Origin: Selaginella moellendorffii
Lineage: Eukaryota; Streptophyta; Lycopodiopsida; Selaginellales; Selaginellaceae
Direction of reading: 5' to 3'
Assembly (NCBI RefSeq): GCF_000143415.4
Contig: NW_003314298.1
Location: forward strand, 437,561 to 501,560
Length of the DNA stretch: 64,000 nt
The position numbers and the translations under genes are program-made. The notes under the pieces were generated by a model. It made no database searches, was not told the origin of the DNA, and was given only the letters and a program-made list of their open reading frames with translations. Below, in pieces: positions 21,225-34,060 of the stretch. Within the stretch, counting starts at the first letter, position 1, and each line of letters begins with the position of its first letter.

Positions 21225-22436
21225 ACTATAAGTTATAAGTTTTCTTTTTTACAATTTGTTAGCTTACCTCATCTATCTAACCACCTTTGCCTTAGTCTTA
21301 ATTAAGTTCCTTTGCCAAGGTTTTTATCTATTATACCAGCTCTTAGATTCAACTACTTATTGCACGAGCGACAAAGTGTTAACCATTCATCCACAAATTC
21401 CTAAATTCTCTCCCAATCCCGCTCCCTAAGTTAAAACTTAAGGTTTGACTAAACTCCCCACAGGCAGAAGCAGCCAAACATATCAAGCCTTTTGGTTCCT
21501 AACTTCCTTAACAAGACTTGATTATATGACTCTTTAAATCCCAAGCCTTGGGTGCATCTTTTACTTCAGGACTCTAAGGGGAAATACCATAGTATAACAA
21601 CCTAGTATGGTTATGCTTACTCCCTCACTTCTGTCCCAAAAAGATTGCCCAAGCCCTCAAAAGGAGCAAGGATGAATGAGTCACATGGTACTCAAATGGG
21701 CACCCGTCCACATAAGCCAGAAGCACCACAGTCAATTTCTCTTCTGAGAGTGGGAGCTACTTTTAAGCACTTCTTTGGATGGCCTCTTTAGCACAACTTG
21801 AGTCTATGTTTACTCACGCACGAAGCCACTAACCCTTAGTCCCAACCTCAACTCAATTTGAAAGCACCACTAGAGAGTTCCTTCAAGACTCAGTCCTAAA
21901 TTAAACCCTTCCTAGCATACTTTTGGAACCCCTTAACCCCCGCCCCCCTCTGCCCCCCCCGAGGGGATGATTACTTTGGGCTTTCACCCTGTGACCTATA
22001 TTAGTATTTGAATTTGGTCTCAAACTCAATCTCATACTTGATCTTGGACTCAACCTTAAACTCAGTCTCAGACCCGATCTTGAATCTTGAACTCGGTCTC
22101 AAACTTGGTCTTAGAGTTAGTCTCAGACTCAATCTCAAACTCGGTTTTATTTAATAAACTCTTTATCATTCGGGTCATGATTTCCAAGATCCTTGAGCCT
22201 ACAGCCATTAGTTCCTTGACTTTATAACTCATAGAAGAAGTTTAATGCCTATATTAAATGTCTTTATTTAATTGTATGAGTTGTTGGCCATATTTCTGGA
22301 GGCATCCCCCTATTTAGTAGTGTGCCTAAGTCAACCTCTCCAATTAAGAGCCCATGATAATGAGATATAAATGTCTTTATACTACCTTGCAAAAATTCCT
22401 TCACTAGATCTCAAGCATTCCCTAGGTTCTACTAGG
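21225..22436 (-). repeat. Family B LTR copy, inverted
   Basis: In reverse complement this follows the order of the 3423-4922 repeat: the segment containing GGGCTCTTGG, the GACTC-type minisatellite (about 22010-22140), the GGGCTTTCACCC and TATACTTTTGGAACC module (about 21915-21990) and the long terminal part. It is separated by transitions and small indels from the other copies. The right edge joins a family A fragment at 22437. Confidence 0.65.
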
Positions 22437-23455
22437 CTCGTGAGTGAGGCACATTAGCAACTCAAGGTTACACTTTGAGTTGGCAAGATTAATGTTAGCC
22501 TATCGATGGTTTTATGAGTTGTTTTATATATTGTAGGTAAAAATAAATTTTCCCTAGATTTGCTATAAGTGGCAAATAAATTGGTTTGTAGTTGTTTAGT
22601 ATAGCACTAGTGGATCCTTCCTAGGCATGATTATAAATGGATCAATTAAAACTGTAGGGATTAGTCTATTGGTTCAAATAGTCATTGTTGTGCTCTTTCA
22701 TAAATTTTTCTTGGATTACACTTAAGGCAATGCAAACACAAACTTGAAGTTTAGTCAAGTTGAGTCCAAAAAAAATTATCAAGGATGAAGGATTAAATAT
22801 ATAAATCATTTTCTCTTTTTGGAGAGGTGATTTGGTAATAAGGTGTGATTTCATTGCTTGTATTCACATCATGCAATCAAGAGTCCCTACCTTGATGCAT
22901 ATTGATTATGATGGTTTTATAAATAGTGAGTCATGGGATGGATAATGGTGAAATGCTAAACCATTTTTCTTAAACTTGCTATTGAAAATTTGGGTTATAA
23001 TGCTCAATTCTTTTCTAGAGAACTTTGCTATTGCTCTTTAAGTAACTTGGTGTTGGATTAGTTATAAGTTTGGTCAAATAAAAGAGTGGTATAAGATTGT
23101 CCATGTTGTGAACAAAAGTTAGTGATATTGAGTGTTGTAAATCTCTATTGATGGGGTATGGCATTTATATTGCATTTTGGAAGTACTTGATACTCATATA
23201 AACCTTTGAAGTAATGACATAAGTATTATTTGTGGTGTTGCTTAATTGATGATCAAGTCATTATAATACTTATATCATATCCATATGATTGCGAATGATG
23301 TGTTTACTAAATTGCTTGGTTAAACAATGATCAACCCCAAAGTGGTTGATAATGAAGCTAGTTTACTTACAAGTAATAACATTGTAGTAGCTTTGACTAG
23401 ATTCTTGATAGTGATTCATTATACTAAACTTAAGTTAATGCCTTGGTTTCTTTGA
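22437..23455 (+). mobile_element. Internal fragment of a family A element
   Basis: From GTGAGTGAGGCACATTAGCA the segment follows 9769 to about 10800 of the young element, with heavy transition decay. No LTR is attached. A following sequence of about 75 bp (23415-23490, including TACTATACTTGTGGAACCC) is tandemly repeated at 23517-23600. Confidence 0.75.
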
Positions 23456-24404
23456 TAAGGTCCTAAGCTTTACTATCCCTACTATACTTGTGGAACCCCT
23501 TGTAGCCCTTTGGTAATTCATTATACTAAGTTTAAGTTGATACCTTAGTTTTTTTAATAAGGTTCTAAACCTCACAATCCCTACTATACTTGTGGAACCC
23601 TTTGTAGCACCCCCCCCCCCTTCCACACGACTTATTGTGTTCCTTTCTTACAGCTTATCATTGAAATACATATTAATAGCTATATCTATTGCTTCTTTGT
23701 AGTTAGTTGGGTTCCAATGCACTAAGTACAATTTTGCACATAAAACCTTTGTTGAGCTCGGTAACCACAACACTTAAAAGTAATCTTCTATATCATAAAA
23801 CTAATTCTTTACCACTTTATAGTCATTCAGTCACTTGAAAACTGATGAGGGCTTTAGTTTGTACTTAGGAACTACTTAAGGGATTGATTCTACTTTAGTT
23901 TGTTCAACTTTATTAGATTTTGCCTTAATCTCTACCAAAGGGTCTACATCTTTTGCATTGCTAGCCTCTACAATCTTTTGCCTTTTTTTTTTTTTTTCTC
24001 ATTGCACTTTATCTTTAACAGAGTATTGGTTTGTGCCAATTGTCCTTCCAAAGTGTCCAATTAAGCCTTAAACAACCGAACTTCACCACAAGACTCTTGT
24101 TTAAAAGTTTCTTCCTTAGAATCTTCCTCATGTAAGGATTCCTCATTCAAACTTTTTATTCAACTAAAGGTTCCATCTCTGGAGAAGGTTTTATCTTTGC
24201 TTTGGTTCACTTATGCCCTACTTTAGCCATCTCCTAACAATTCGCTTCTATCCTTCACTATAATTGATACCAAATTATAAACCATCTCTCAGCAATTTAC
24301 CTTTATCTTTCGCTAAAATTAAGGAAAAAGCTCCCATACCAAATTGTAAGCCATCTCTCAACAATCTATTTCTATCCTTCCCTAGAATTAAAGAAAAACT
24401 TCTA
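23456..24404 (-). mobile_element. Remnant of family B element interior (possible gag)
   Basis: On the minus strand this follows the family B LTR and primer site. A frame around 23650-23830 reads as degraded gag-like protein with several stops. A Ser/Glu/Lys-rich stretch lies at 24000-24240, interrupted on the plus strand by a T17 run. Three tandem units of about 60-65 bp, each containing ACCAAATT(G/A)TAA, occupy about 24240-24420 next to the primer site. The assignment to gag is tentative. Confidence 0.4.
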
Positions 24405-24418
24405 ATACCAAATTGTAA

Positions 24419-25440
24419 GTTATAAATTTTTCTTTTCCAATTTGTCAACTTACCTCATCTATCCAACCACCTTTAATTTAGCCTTAGTTAAATTCCCTTA
24501 TCAAGGTTCCCACCTATTATACCATCTCTTACTTGGATTCAACCACTCATTATATGAGTAACCTATCTATCTACAAATTCCTAAATTCTCTCCCAATTCC
24601 TTTCCCCATGTTAAATTGGACTTAAAGTTTAACTACACTCTCTATAAGTACAAGTACAAGTAACTAAACATACCAAGCCTTTAGGTTCTTAACTTCTTTA
24701 GGTACAACAAAACTTGATCATAAAACCCTTTAAATCCTAAGCTTTGGATGCATCTCTTACTTTGGGACCTAGGGGAAACATTATAGCCTAATAGCCCAAT
24801 ATAAGTACTTTTACTTCCCCCACTTTCATCCCAAAAGGAAGGCCTAATCCCCTCGAAAAGAACAAAGACTAATGAGCTACATAATACTCAAATGGGACAC
24901 CACACCACATAAGTTGAAAGCACTACAATCGATTTCCCTTCCGAGAGTGGGAGTTGCTTTTAAGCACTTCCTTGAATAGCATTTCAGGCACCACTCAAGT
25001 CCGTACTCACTCTCACTCAAGGCTATTATCCCTAGTTCCAACCTCAACTCAATTTGGAAATACAATTGGAGAGTTCCTTCAAAACTGGGATTGAGTTCTA
25101 TACCTCACTATCCCTACTATACTTGTGGAACCTTTTGCAATCCCCCCTTCCCCAAGGGATGATCACTTTAAGTTTTCACCCTATAACCTGTATTAGTATT
25201 CAGGGACTTGGTCTTAGACTCAATCTTGGACTCAGTCTCAAACTCAGTCTTGGACTCAGTCTTAGACTTAATATTGGACTTTGGACTCAGTCTCAAACTC
25301 GAGTTTGAACTTGATATCAAACTCAATTTTGGAGTTAGTCTCAAACTCAATCTTAGACTTGGTCTCATCTGATAAACTCTTTATCATTTCGGTCATGATT
25401 TCTGGGATCCTTTAGCCTATGCCTACTCGGGGAGTTGATT
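24419..25440 (-). repeat. Family B LTR, inverted, with adjoining primer site
   Basis: In reverse complement it ends ...TTATAACTTACA and is followed by ATTTGGTATTAGAAG (24404-24418), a mutated initiator-tRNA-Met primer binding site. It contains the minisatellite (about 25200-25370) and the TATACTTGTGGAACC/CTTTCACCC module (25110-25185). It is truncated at its 5' side relative to the 3423-4922 copy. This junction is the best evidence that the family B repeat is an LTR. Confidence 0.68.
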
Positions 25441-26349
25441 CCTTATGTGCACCTCATTTGTAGCCTTGGATGACACACTCCTTGATCAATGATGGTGTGG
25501 TATGGTGGAAGAAGAGAATGTAGTAGAGATTGAAAAAGAAAAATAAGATCTAGATAAAAGCTAACATAGATCTAGATCTAAAGAACAAGGGAATAATAAC
25601 AAAAACATGATCTTAAACATTAAGTAAAGAACTATCAAAACACTTTACCCTTTAGGGATAAATTGTAATGCCCCTAGTGTTTGAGATATGAGAACAAGTG
25701 GGGTTTAAACCCCTTCTTATAAATGGATCAAATTTAATCTCAAATGGATGGTCAAATTCTGTAATACTATAATTAACATATTACTTAACATGTATATACA
25801 AATATGTATTTAGAAACTTTATATATATTATTTTACATATTAATAACTTAGTTTTCCTCTCTTTAGTTTGGCTTCCCAATTTATTATATTACTTCTTGCT
25901 TTGCATTTAGTATAGGCTTATGTATAAACTCCATATCATCTTAGTTGGTGGAGTACTAACATTATATTAGGCCATAGGTATGCTTATATTGTGTCTTATT
26001 GTTTTGACTGTTTTGAGACTTAATCTTAAAATTAGAATTTTAGGAGGTGTAAGTATATATTGGCAAAAATATCTAGTTCCTATATAGCAAACTAAGAGCT
26101 TCTCACCTCCCAACCACCCTTGAGCCACTCTACTTTATTATCACAAGCAAAGTATGGAGTTCAAGGATTGTTATCCACTAGTTCCTCATTAAATTAGTGA
26201 TAAGACTCAATACTAAGTATGGGTTGCTAATCTAACCAAGGTTAAGCATAGTAGCAATCTCACAACTACAGAATTGATACACTAGTTGTTATGACCTAAC
26301 CCTAAATAACAAACAAAGAAGTGTAGCCTTGCCTAGATTATATTATACC
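25441..26349. other. Intergenic, AT-rich, nothing recognised
   Basis: There is a short dispersed echo of the family A LTR near 25920-25990 (GTTGGTGGAGTACTAAC...TATTAGGCC). No coding frame is supported. Confidence 0.45.
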
Positions 26350-28060
26350 AGGTTCCTCACCATCCAACCACCCCCAGATACCTCAAATGTTTCACCCCCT
26401 TAATGTAGGTTAAGTTCTTTACCCTAAAATCCATCTTAATATACCCTTGAATAATGCCTAACAATTCTTGGATTTTCCTGGATGATGTTTAATAGAACAC
26501 TTCTCAAACTCTATAAATTAGACCATTTAATAAGTTTGCCTAGTGTTCAACTCTTTCTGTGTGAATAGATGCATAAGAGGTTTGTGATCTATTAACACCA
26601 CAAACACTGCACTATAAAGATAGTGCCTTCATGTTTGCAAAACATGAATAATTGAAAGTAACTTTTACTTATATATGGAATATCATTACTCCATAGAATT
26701 TAAAGTCTAACTCTTATATGCAATGGATTGTCCCTCTTGTATAAAAAATCCCTCTAGTGCATACATGTCACTTTATAAAGTATTGATGGATCAACAATAT
26801 GAAATACTAAAGCTTCACTCAACAACTATTTCAATGCCACAAAATTGTTCTTTTATAATTTTGTCCACTCAAATGACGCATTCTTACACAATAATTGTGT
26901 GAAGGAATAGCCACCTTCACAAACTAGTGCTAGAAACGTTCGTAGTAATTAACCATACTAAGTAAATTATGTAGCTCAGCCATTAAAGTTAATGTAGACT
27001 AATTTTCCACCCTAGCCACCTTTTTTAGATCTATCTTAACATCCTTAGATGTCACAATGTAGCCTAGATACTTCACTTTTGACCTTGCAAATTTATATTT
27101 GCTCTTTTTCATGTAAAGTTAATTGTTATATAGTAACAAAAGAACTTTATGTAAATGCACTTTATACTCCTCTATATTCTTACTAAAAATAAGAATATCA
27201 TCTAAAAACTCTCTACAAACTCATGTAAATAATTTTTAAACACCTCCACTATCAACCAAGTAAATGTGGCTAGTGCATTCATCAAACTAAATAACACAAT
27301 TGTGAATATAAAATATCTAAAGCTTGTATTAAATACTGTTTTGGAGATAAATATGTTATCCATTGCAATCTAATGATATTCAATCCTCATATCAATCCCT
27401 ATAAATACTTGGGTTTCGCCAAGTTTATCTAAGATATCATCTACATGTAGCATTGATATTTCATCTTTTACTATATTTTTATTCAAAGTTAATGCACATC
27501 TACATTGAGCCATCCTTTTTCAAAAGCAAAATTGGTGCACCAAACAAATATTTACTTAGCTTAATAAATTTAAACTCAATTAACTTCTTGATTTATCATT
27601 AAACTTCTTGCTCTTCTGCATAGTACAGCCAAAATAGATGTTCTTAAATTGGCTTTGTCTTTGACTCTAGTGTAATCTCATGTTCCACACCTCATAATAG
27701 AGGCAACCTATAAAAAGGTTTAGATGAAAAATATAAAACAAAATTCAAGTATATCCCACATTATTACTTCTCCTTTACATGTGTTTTAGTCCCCCAAGTC
27801 ACAAATAAATAATAAATAACTCCAAAGTGATTTTTTATTACAACAAGTCCACTTTAAAAATGTAATAAAGAGTATAATTGGAGGTTAAACTCTCTTTTCA
27901 AACCATACATCCTCAACACCACTATACTTCAGTGAGACATATTTAATACTTCACTTTATCTTTGAATCTACCTTTACCAACCATAACATCCCAAAAATGA
28001 AATCTATATAATAAATTTCTACAAATAAAAAATCTTTAGAAGTATGATTTTTCTAATCAG
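26350..28060 (-). pseudogene. Ruined Ty3/gypsy pol (protease-RT-RNase H)
   Basis: Translating the minus strand, ignoring many stops and frameshifts, gives the hallmark order of Ty3/gypsy pol. A retropepsin-end motif like ILGM-W-L lies at about 27960-28010. The RT N-terminal block follows (FGAPILLLKKDGSM, then a ..DDILDKLG.. equivalent and FKYF-FT-LF-LMNA-ATF, about 27050-27560), with the YxDD region decayed to F-*-MIFLF. The linker ending in a YLGY/I motif comes next, then RNase H-like sequence down to about 26350. It is non-functional. Its strand is opposite to the family A elements, and I cannot link it to family B with confidence. Confidence 0.78.
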
Positions 28061-28919
28061 CCCTTCTATATAAGCATTGAAATGCTAGATAGAGGTAGCT
28101 ACACTTTCCATTATAAATAAAAGACTCCTCCTGTCACTAAGCATTTAGAAATTTTTCTCTTTAACAAACTTTACCAAAACAAAATTATCAAATCACTCTT
28201 ACTACACACAATTGAGTTAATGAGTAATGATTAAACACATCTTCCATGAATTAGAATAGTTTTTCTGTCATCCTCACATTATAAATTTTGTAACTTTTTA
28301 ATATTTCATCCATTACATTGTTGTTTTATGCTGCCATGTGGGTGCTGCAAGACCCTCAAGATGCTATTGATTAATACGTGCAGTGGGGTGTGTGACAAGA
28401 AGACTGCAAAGCTTGAAAAAAAAGGTAAAATTGTTAAACTTGTAAGTGAATACACGTTAATTTTGAAAAGATTTTTTAGACAAACATGGAAACCAATATC
28501 TTCCTCTTATATCAGGCTGTGCCTTCCAATAGAGAACATTGAATGGACAAAATTAGTAGTAAACAAAATTTCAATGATGTTTAAAATCCAAAAAGATTGC
28601 CATTTTACTACTTGTTCTTTAGTTATAGATAATCAACCTTATAATGTCTAAATTTACTGCAATGATAATAACCTTCCTCACAAAGAACTTTTCCTTTGCA
28701 TCTAAAATAACCACCACATATTTTAGTTTGTGATGTTTGTTCTTGTCCTTCTGTTTACATCAATCATCATAATAATTCTCGACCATAAGACTCCTTGAAT
28801 GCTTGAGTTAGTACATAGCTCCACCAGAGGAACACAAAGCATACCAGTTGCTCGAAATGTTGAAAATGGCTGTAGTGCCCATCACAAATTGTCAAGACAA
28901 AACAGCATTGATGTTTCAT
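28061..28919. other. Intergenic with a weak 107-codon frame
   Basis: A plus frame at 28328-28651 (MLPCGCCKTLKMLLIN...) shows no family signal and is AT-rich. The minus strand around 28670-28740 has a Cys-rich stretch resembling a decayed zinc knuckle, possibly the tail of the gypsy relic. The last 40 bp are the 3' flank of HUS1. Confidence 0.35.
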
Positions 28920-30321
28920 TTAGCCAACTCTTTCTAGAACTGGGAGCCTGTAGTGCAAGGTGACTGCTGTGTCGGGATGGTGAGTCGCAGGAGCATAAAA
29001 CTGGAACTTCATCACCAGGTAGGAAAGACTTGGAGCCACTCCTGTAGATGGAAAGAATAAAAAAGAAAGAAAGACAAAACCCATACCAACATAGCATGTG
29101 TCTGGCCTTGTCAAACTGCATTGCAAGCTCTTCGCAAAGTGTTTGATCTTCACTTGCTGCCATACAATCAAGAGTGTTTAGTAGGAATCCAAGAGTTTTC
29201 TTTCAGTGCGTACCACAGAAGACGCTTCTCCCCTGGCTAGAGCTTGTTCCAGCCGCGTCGCTGGACTGGCGGTCGCGTCTAGAGTGGAGCCAGCAGCCGC
29301 TACAAAAGCAACACCTTGTCTGTTTTACTCTAGAAGACTATAGGAAAAAAAACAAAAAAGCGTTTTTCTACGCACCTCTTTCCCCTAGCACTTGCAGCCT
29401 CCGAAACTCGGAACCTATAGACACCAAAGTGGTGGACACTTGGAGGTGCACATCGCCATGAAACGTTACTGCCACGTCCAGAGCTTCTCCGACGTTCTTG
29501 AGGCGATCCACCAAGATTTGGAGCTGACCCAAGTCGGGCATCTGTACAAGAGTCTGTCCAAACAAGACTAAGTAAAATAAAGTGTAGAATTCCTGGAGGA
29601 CAAGAAAAAAACTTAGTGATACCCGAGGCAAATTGTGAACAGCGTCAATGGTGTCTTGAAGCTCCTGGACGTCGCCTCGACTCAGGGGCTGTGAGATTGG
29701 GATGTCCTGAACAACAGCCGATCTGAATCCCTGGAGAGTTTCTTAGATGCCATACGAAAAATCGAGCTAGCCTAGACGAAAGACGAAGAAGAAGAAGAAA
29801 AACATACCTTACTTTCCAGAGTGAGATATGGCATTGGACGCTCGTTCAAAGAAGGCCGCTTCTTCACCAGCTTGATTTGCAGCTTATCTCCATCCATGCT
29901 CACGCTGCTCTTGAGCGCTCGCAGCAGCAGGTTTAGATCCAGCGCGAAAGCAATGCGGTCTTCGTTCTGGCTGGAAATCCGATAGTCATCGAACAGCAGT
30001 GCCTAAAGCACACATGTATCAGACAGAGGAAGAAAAAAACGAAAGAGAGTGAGAAAAAGAATGCCCACCTCCTTGAACTGCGCAATCGCCTGGACGCCAT
30101 CGGCATTGACGGCATTGTGCATAAGCGTGACGTGCGTCCTGGTGAGATAGACGTAGCACGTCTTCCCAATCTTCTCAAACGCCGGCACGAATTCTAGCAA
30201 AGAACCGGCGAGGAGGATCCATCAAGAAGATCGAGCTATCTACCGATCGAATCGATGGAATCGGCTTACTCTTCTCCAGCGTCGTGACGCCCTTGTCCGT
30301 GAAGAATGCCTTGAATTTCAT
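28920..30321 (-). CDS. HUS1: HUS1 checkpoint clamp subunit
   Basis: Eight exons (30321-30270, 30193-30069, 30002-29808, 29730-29623, 29553-29376, 29299-29214, 29156-29087, 29041-28920), all GT-AG with phases that match, give 311 residues, the normal size. HUS1 joins RAD9 and RAD1 in the nuclear 9-1-1 clamp, which is loaded at damaged DNA and activates ATR signalling. Recognisable stretches are MKFKAFFTDKGV, KIGKTCYVYLT, RIAFALDLNLLLRALKS, VQDIPISQPLS, then the plant-type C-terminus KHFAKSLQCSLTRPD...FQFYAPAT. Introns are 45-80 bp. It is transcribed divergently from the lipoxygenase. A partial copy of its last two exons occurs at 36805-37026. Confidence 0.9.
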
Positions 30322-30674
30322 CGTTAGGGTTTTAGGGCAAAGCCCAACCAGAGGTTTAGTTAATGTTAATAATACAGAGTAACATTAAACATGGAGATAA
30401 ATTTATCCCTAGAATATGCTCAAACAGTGTTTATTTATTCTGACGTAATTTGATTAATTTTAAATCACGAATGACTTATAGCGACCTTTTAACTCGAGCG
30501 TCCAATAGAATCACATGATGCTAACGTGTGAGTGGAAGTTTTGTCTCGTCATTGAGGACCACACTCGTGGTAGCGTACAGCGTTAGTAGTCCACGGCTCC
30601 AAGTCGGGAGTATATATCTTTTGTTCATGCTCCAAGCTCCCCAGAGTCGATCATCAATAGTGAAGCGTGTAACC
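30322..30674. promoter_or_regulatory. Divergent promoter between HUS1 and LOX
   Basis: 353 bp separate the two start codons. For LOX there is a TATA box, TATATATC at 30611, about 60 bp before the ATG at 30675. On the HUS1 side a telo-box-like TTAGGGTTTTAGGG lies at 30324-30337, next to its start; such motifs are common in plant cell-cycle and housekeeping promoters. Confidence 0.6.
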
Positions 30675-33600
30675 ATGGCTACTATAGCTTCTACTTGCCA
30701 GCTCCTGTTTTCGCACAAAACCACAGTCAGTCGAAGCTTTGAGAGGAGAATCGCAAGTAGGACTCACCAGAGATGCCTCGTCACAGCGAAGGTTGCCAAG
30801 CAAAAGAGCTCCAGCGTTGCCACCGCGCCTGCTTCTCTAGAGATCGCCCCGGATGTTGCGACGCAGCGCGGTGTTTCATCGCCGGTCCTTCTTGAATGCG
30901 TCCTGGTCGTGTACAAGAAGAACGTGCTAGATCTCGTTGACGTCCTCGCGGATTTCCGGGACGACGCCGCCGATCTTCTGCTCGGCAAGAAGGTGACGGT
31001 TCAGCTCGTGAGCGAAGAACTGCTTCCTGGTAAGCACGAAAGCGGTTTAGATGCTGAACTTAGCTTCTTACCTGCCTTTGGTTCTCTACAGGCACCCAGG
31101 AACCGAAGATGAGCGACGTGGTGCCGATAAGTCACTGGTATTGTGCTCGAGACAGAATCGAAGCGAGCGGATGTATCACACACAAAGTCCAGATAGTTGT
31201 AGATAAGAGCTTCGGGACTGTTGGGGCTGTTCGTATTGGCAATGCTCACCCGAATGAATTCTTTCTCAGCACCTTCCACATTGTGCAGCCAGATGGAACT
31301 TCAGCTTACTTCACCAGTGATTCATGGCTGCACCCGACCGCGGAGAACTGCCCCCGAATTTTCTTCAGAAACAAGGTAAGGCATCTGCACATATATTATT
31401 TTTTTTCGTTAAAGCTGAGGAAAGAAAAATCTGATGTGATAAGGTGTGCCTACCTGGCAACACTCCCTTGGGCCTGAGAAACTTTCGTGCACGAGAACTC
31501 CAAGATATTCAAGGCGACGGAACAGGCGAGCGAAAGGATAGCGACCGGGTTTACGACTACGATGTGTACAACGACCTCGGGAACCCTGACAACGACATTG
31601 AGCTGCGGAGACCCGTTCTTGGAGGAGGCGAGTTTGCTTATCCTCGCAGAGTTAGAACCGGTCGCCCGCCTACACAAACAGGTGAGTCATGAGTTCATAC
31701 AAAGAGCAATTTTACTTACCGATATCTAAGCTAAACAGATCCACGGTCGGAGAGTTTGCCTCCTGGAATCGATAACATGTATGTCCCGTCGGACGAAACG
31801 TTCATGAGAGAGAAAAACTCCAACTTCGTAGGGGACACGATCAAGGCCGCTGCACATTTTCTGGTTCCAGCTATCAAATCGGTATACAGGAGGGACAAGA
31901 GCCCTTACTTTCAGAGCTTCGAACAGATTATAGCGCTGTATGACGACGGTATTGAGCTGGGACAAGACGTCAGTAGTACAAATGCAAATGAAAAGAAGAA
32001 ACTTCGGAATCCCTTCACCTTGATCAACCAGCTGACAGATACCGATAAAACCAACAACAACCTTCTCAAGTACCCGTTGCCGCAAATTATCCAAGGTAGG
32101 ATATGGAGCTGTTCCGGGGTTTTGCCTCTCATCGTCGCTTCTTTTTGCAGATGATTGTGAATCCTGGATGCTGGATTATGAGTTCGGAAGGCAGACTATT
32201 GCGGGCCTGAATCCCATGATAATAAAAAAGCTCGAGTGCTATCCTCCTGTAAGCAGCCTGGATCCTAAGATTTTCGGGCCAAAAGCCACTGCACTGAAAG
32301 ACGAACACATACTGGATCAGCTCAACGGCCTCACTGTTCAAGAAGTAAGAAAGTATTTTTCTAAGAACCAAGCTTCACCGCTGGTGTTTGTCAGGCTCTG
32401 GAGGCGAATAAGCTCTTCATCTTGGATTACCACGATGCATTCCTGCCATACTTGAACAGGATTAATGCGCAGGAGGGAAAGAAAACATACGCAACACGGA
32501 CTATATTGTTTCTTACAGACAGAGGTGTCTTGAAGCCTATAGCCATCGAGTTGAGCCTCCCAGCAGCAACAGCGACCGGCCAGAGAAAGAACAGGGTATT
32601 TGTCTGCTCCGACACACCAAAGAGGGACTGGGCTTGGGAAGTTGCCAAAGGACACGTTGCCGTGAATGACTGTGGATATCATCAACTCATTAGTCACTGG
32701 TAAGAGAATGATACAAAAAAATATATGGCAATGCTTACCTGATCGCGCTCATCCAGGCTGAGAACGCATGCCGTCATGGAACCGTTTATAATTGCTATGC
32801 ACAGGCAGCTGAGTATTCTTCATCCAATCTACCTCCTGCTGATTCCGCACTTCAAAGACACAATGACCATCAATTCCAAAGCTCGCCAATCGCTGATCAA
32901 TGCATCAGGAATCATCGAAGACAACTTCACACCGGGAAAATACTCCATAGAATTAAGTGCTGTCGTCTATGGATCGCTGTGGAGATTCGACCAGCAGGGA
33001 CTTCCAGCTGACTTGATCGCCAGGTAAGGGGATTTCTAGCTTGAAACTATCCAAACGAAAAGCAAGCACGATTTTTTTTCCAGGGGAATGGCTACTCCAA
33101 ATCCGAAAGCCAGACACGGCCTAGACCTCCTCATTGAAGACTATCCTTACGCAGTGGATGGACTGAACCTCTGGAGTGCATTGAAGCAATGGGTGACGGA
33201 CTACACAGACATTTTCTACAAGGACGATGCTTCAGTCAGGGATGACACTGAGCTCCAGGCATGGTGGCAAGAAATCGTGAATGTTGGTCATGCAGACAAG
33301 AAAGTTGGATGGACAGACCTGAACACAAAAGCAAACTTGATCGAGGCACTCACCACCATGATTTGGATCCCATCGTGCCACCACGCTGCTGTTAACTTTG
33401 GCCAGTATGCATACGCTGGATTCCCAGTGAACAGGCCGACCATCTCTCACAAGCTCATTCCCGACGAAGACACCGAAGAATATAAACAGCTGCGAAGAAA
33501 CGGGGAGAAATTCTACCTCTCATCCTTCTCCACCAAAACCGAAGCGACGCAAGTGATGACAACCATCGAGATCCTCTCCACGCATTCATCCGACGAAGAG

Positions 33601-33828
33601 TACCTGGGCACGCGGCCGGAGCACTGGACGAGCGACAAACGGGTGCTGGACGCATTCGAGCGATTCAAGGCCGCCATAGCCGAGACAGAGGCCGAAGTGA
33701 TGGCAAAGAACGCAGATCCAGAGCTGGAGAACCGCCGCGGCCTTGTCAATCTACCCTACACGCTCCTCGCCGTGAGCTCGTCCCCGGGCATCACTGGCCG
33801 AGGAGTCCCCAACAGCATCTCCATCTAG
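30675..33828 (+). CDS. LOX: Plastid-type 13-lipoxygenase
   Basis: Eight exons (30675-31029, 31092-31375, 31444-31681, 31739-32095, 32151-32344, 32395-32699, 32757-33023, 33084-33828) encode 914 residues. Lipoxygenases oxygenate linoleic and linolenic acid; 13-hydroperoxides feed jasmonate/oxylipin synthesis in plastids. The N-terminus ([20 protein letters not shown]) is Ser/Thr/Arg-rich like a transit peptide. A PLAT/LH2 domain (about 85-215) is followed by the catalytic domain. All five iron ligands are present: H577 and H582 (HWLRTH), H767 and N771 (HAAVN), and the C-terminal I914. A627 at the Coffa position predicts S-stereochemistry. F635 where 9-LOX has Val predicts 13-specificity. The start at 30675 fits the TATA box and the CCATGG context. 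A decayed paralogue is at 37085-37983. Confidence 0.93.
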
Positions 33829-33876
33829 ATGGCGCTACCATTGTAGGGTTAGGGTTCTTCATACTTTAGTTATAAT

Positions 33877-33902
33877 TCTCTCTCTCTCTCTCTCTCTCTC
33901 TC
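33877..33902. repeat. (CT)13 microsatellite
   Basis: A CT dinucleotide run in the 3' flank of the lipoxygenase, at the junction with the metacaspase relic. Confidence 0.9.
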
Positions 33903-34060
33903 CATTCTTCTAGAACGCCAAGAACTCGGCCGATCCGCTGCAATACAGCCTTGAATCCCTGCTCTTCCTGGAGTTATCTCTGATTTGTTCCTTTGCATTC
34001 TCGATGACTCCACCACGAGCTTGTCCTGGTATCCTTCTACACTTAAAATTAAGATCAAGA
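33903..34060 (-). pseudogene. Metacaspase relic (left copy of the duplicated block)
   Basis: On the minus strand, 33905-33962 matches the 3' end of the intact metacaspase (38090-38165, GTACGCCAAGAACTCG and the CAATACAGCC/GAATCCCTGCT words). The piece from 33975 to 34060 then matches sequence near 38935-39060, around the catalytic cysteine exon and its intron. The roughly 750 bp between them is missing. The spacing to the LOX stop codon and the shared flank (TTAGGGTTC.TCATACTTTA at 33845-33867 and 38043-38061) show that the LOX-metacaspase arrangement was duplicated as a block. Confidence 0.72.

Noticed and set aside
29933-30178. Arg/Ser-rich minus frames inside HUS1
   Set aside because: They are shadows of HUS1 exons and introns in another frame.
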